This document shows, in pieces, positions 63,414-64,000 of a stretch of DNA of 64,000 bases. Under the pieces are notes generated by a model that was not told where the DNA came from, searched no databases, and worked only from the letters and a program-made list of their open reading frames with translations. How positions within the stretch are numbered: the first letter of the stretch is position 1; each line of letters starts with the position of its first letter. A program made the position numbers and the translations under genes. Source of the stretch: Chitinophaga rhizosphaerae (lineage in GTDB: Bacteria > Bacteroidota > Bacteroidia > Chitinophagales > Chitinophagaceae); contig NZ_RXLO01000011.1 in the NCBI RefSeq assembly GCF_003958645.1, positions 124,001 to 188,000 of the forward strand, in the 5' to 3' direction.

Positions 63414-63436
63414 AACCCTAACTGTCAGATTAAATC
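63414..63436 (-). repeat. right inverted repeat of the IS481 element
   Basis: Read on the minus strand it begins GATTTAATCTGACAGTTAGG. It lies about 50 bases upstream of the transposase start. Confidence 0.75.
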
Positions 63437-63875
63437 GTAGCTATTTCAAATTATTATTAATCCAAATATACGTTTTGATCGGAATTCTCACTGATTAGAA
63501 TGCAAAAGGCTTAATTGGCAAGGAGTCAGCTTAATAAGCAGGCAACAACCTAAAGTAACGTCGGGAAGCTAATTTTCCGCGCCGGAACAGGTCTCCGAAC
63601 AGGCCTCCAAATGATCTACTTTGTGCTGTCTTGTACGAATTATTCCGTAAAACCCGGAAGTGGTGAAGGATTTAATCGAAAAAGGCGCTATTACTAGCGC
63701 CTCCGATTTTCCTTCCAAGTTTGTGCGTTTTGCCTGGTGTGATAAGTGATTTCGATTGTTTTTGAATTGGGAAGTGTAGGGAAGGGAGCCGGTTAAACTT
63801 AGGCGCCAATCCTGCAAATCTGAGTGTCATAGTGAGTGTCGTAGGATCAAGTCAAGTTTCTGGGGGATTTTAAAG
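63437..63875. other. gap between two insertion sequences
   Basis: About 440 bases without a supported gene. The minus-strand open frame at 63569-63817 runs through a terminator hairpin and is discounted. The only clear element is that terminator at 63676-63702. Confidence 0.6.
63676..63702 (-). terminator. rho-independent terminator, minus strand
   Basis: On the minus strand AGGCGCT, loop AGTAAT, AGCGCCT (perfect 7-bp stem, 63683-63702) is followed by TTTTTCGA. It lies about 175 bases past the stop of the transposase at the window's right edge and may end its transcript. Confidence 0.8.
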
Positions 63876-64000
63876 TTAAGCATACAATTTCCCCAGTCTG
63901 AAAAGGAAGAATTGAATATCTCTTACCCCTCTCATGCTGTTTCTAAACGCTTTAACCTTCGCATTGAATGATTCTGCAGCAGCACTGGTAGCCCTGTTAT
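63876..64000 (-). CDS. ISL3-family (ISAon1-like) transposase, C-terminal fragment at the window edge
   Basis: Reading the minus strand from the edge gives NRATSAAAESFNAKVKAF, then RNSMRGVRDIQFFLFRLG and KLYA before the stop (63876-63878). The N-R-x-T-x-A-A-A-E-S-F-N-A-K block with the catalytic Glu is the usual end of ISL3/ISAon1-type transposases. The start lies outside the window, so intactness cannot be judged. Confidence 0.8.
   Translation of the reverse strand, partial: NRATSAAAESFNAKVKAFRNSMRGVRDIQFFLFRLGKLYA

Larger units (their letters stand above)
62288..63436 (-). mobile_element. IS481-family insertion sequence with frameshifted transposase
   Basis: Bounded by imperfect inverted repeats: left 62288-62303 (GATTTGATCTAACAGT) and right 63421-63436 read on the minus strand (GATTTAATCTGACAGT), 14 of 16 identical. 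The transposase fills nearly all of it on the minus strand. No target-site duplication could be identified. It closes the AT-rich island on its right side. Confidence 0.85.

Noticed and set aside
62281..63440. Target-site duplication for the IS481 element
   Set aside because: The bases flanking the inverted repeats do not form a direct repeat under the boundaries I can defend.
63569..63817. 82-codon minus-strand frame between the IS elements
   Set aside because: It runs through a perfect terminator hairpin and has no domain; interpreted as non-coding IS flank.

Overview
The window comes from a Bacteroidetes chromosome, most likely a Chitinophaga-like member of the Chitinophagaceae. This rests on three complete or partial SusC/SusD pairs, many lipoproteins with a Cys-Lys-Lys or similar lipobox, fasciclin, DUF5007/DUF5008 and LamG lipoproteins, GLPGLI and BF3164-type proteins, and GG-leader natural product precursors. 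Taxon and family names are recognised from sequence memory; no database search was run.

Layout. (1) 1-9599, plus strand: the 3' part of a glycan or nutrient uptake operon: SusC (cut by the window edge), SusD, fasciclin lipoprotein, DUF5008/delta-60 propeller lipoprotein, then two phosphodiesterase-fold/LamG lipoproteins; a terminator follows at 9621-9653. (2) 9728-17321, minus strand: one tight operon starting with a 71-residue secreted Cys-containing peptide (NVEALA-like), then a BF3164-like propeller lipoprotein, a CxxC thioredoxin-like lipoprotein, a GLPGLI protein, a TonB-dependent beta-barrel and an O-antigen ligase-like/TPR membrane protein. A 17-bp perfect hairpin separates the peptide gene from the rest. 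(3) 17930-20719: an unknown membrane protein and a double-SGNH hydrolase. (4) 20799-26930, minus strand: a Planctomycete-style set (cytochrome c/DUF1549/LamG/DUF1553, DUF1501, DUF2231/cytochrome/LRR), divergent from an AraC regulator. (5) 28894-43942, plus strand: nine consecutive genes forming two further SusC/SusD/fasciclin loci back to back, the second collinear with region 1. (6) 44113-49108: an AraC regulator with terminator, a purple-acid-phosphatase-like enzyme and a GH92 glycosidase. (7) 49317-49773: wreck of an IS3-family element. (8) 50499-62227, plus strand, clearly AT-richer: a tandem GT25 glycosyltransferase, a GT10-like glycosyltransferase, a methyltransferase-glycosyltransferase fusion, a C39-peptidase ABC exporter, an HlyD adaptor, a small HTH protein with a double-glycine tail, a VKOR-DsbA disulfide-forming protein, two paralogous double-glycine precursors with six core cysteines each, and a TlpA-like lipoprotein. 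(9) 62288-63436: an IS481-family element with a frameshifted transposase; the window ends in an ISL3-type transposase.

Most interesting content. Region 8 has the same set of functions as the Bacillus sublancin (glycocin) locus: GG-leader peptide, C39 exporter, thiol oxidoreductase and glycosyltransferases. Here it occurs in a Bacteroidete, with unrelated core peptides, several sugar-transferring enzymes and an HTH protein that itself ends in a leader-like GG motif. The proposed working model is: synthesis of two precursors, formation of up to three disulfides by the VKOR-DsbA protein, possible glycosylation, and cleavage at GG with export by the C39 ABC/HlyD pair. Glycosylation of the peptides is inference from gene proximity only. 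Region 2 may be a second, unrelated secreted-peptide system. The three phosphodiesterase-fold lipoproteins of regions 1 and 5 have lost metal-binding residues and are probably not enzymes.
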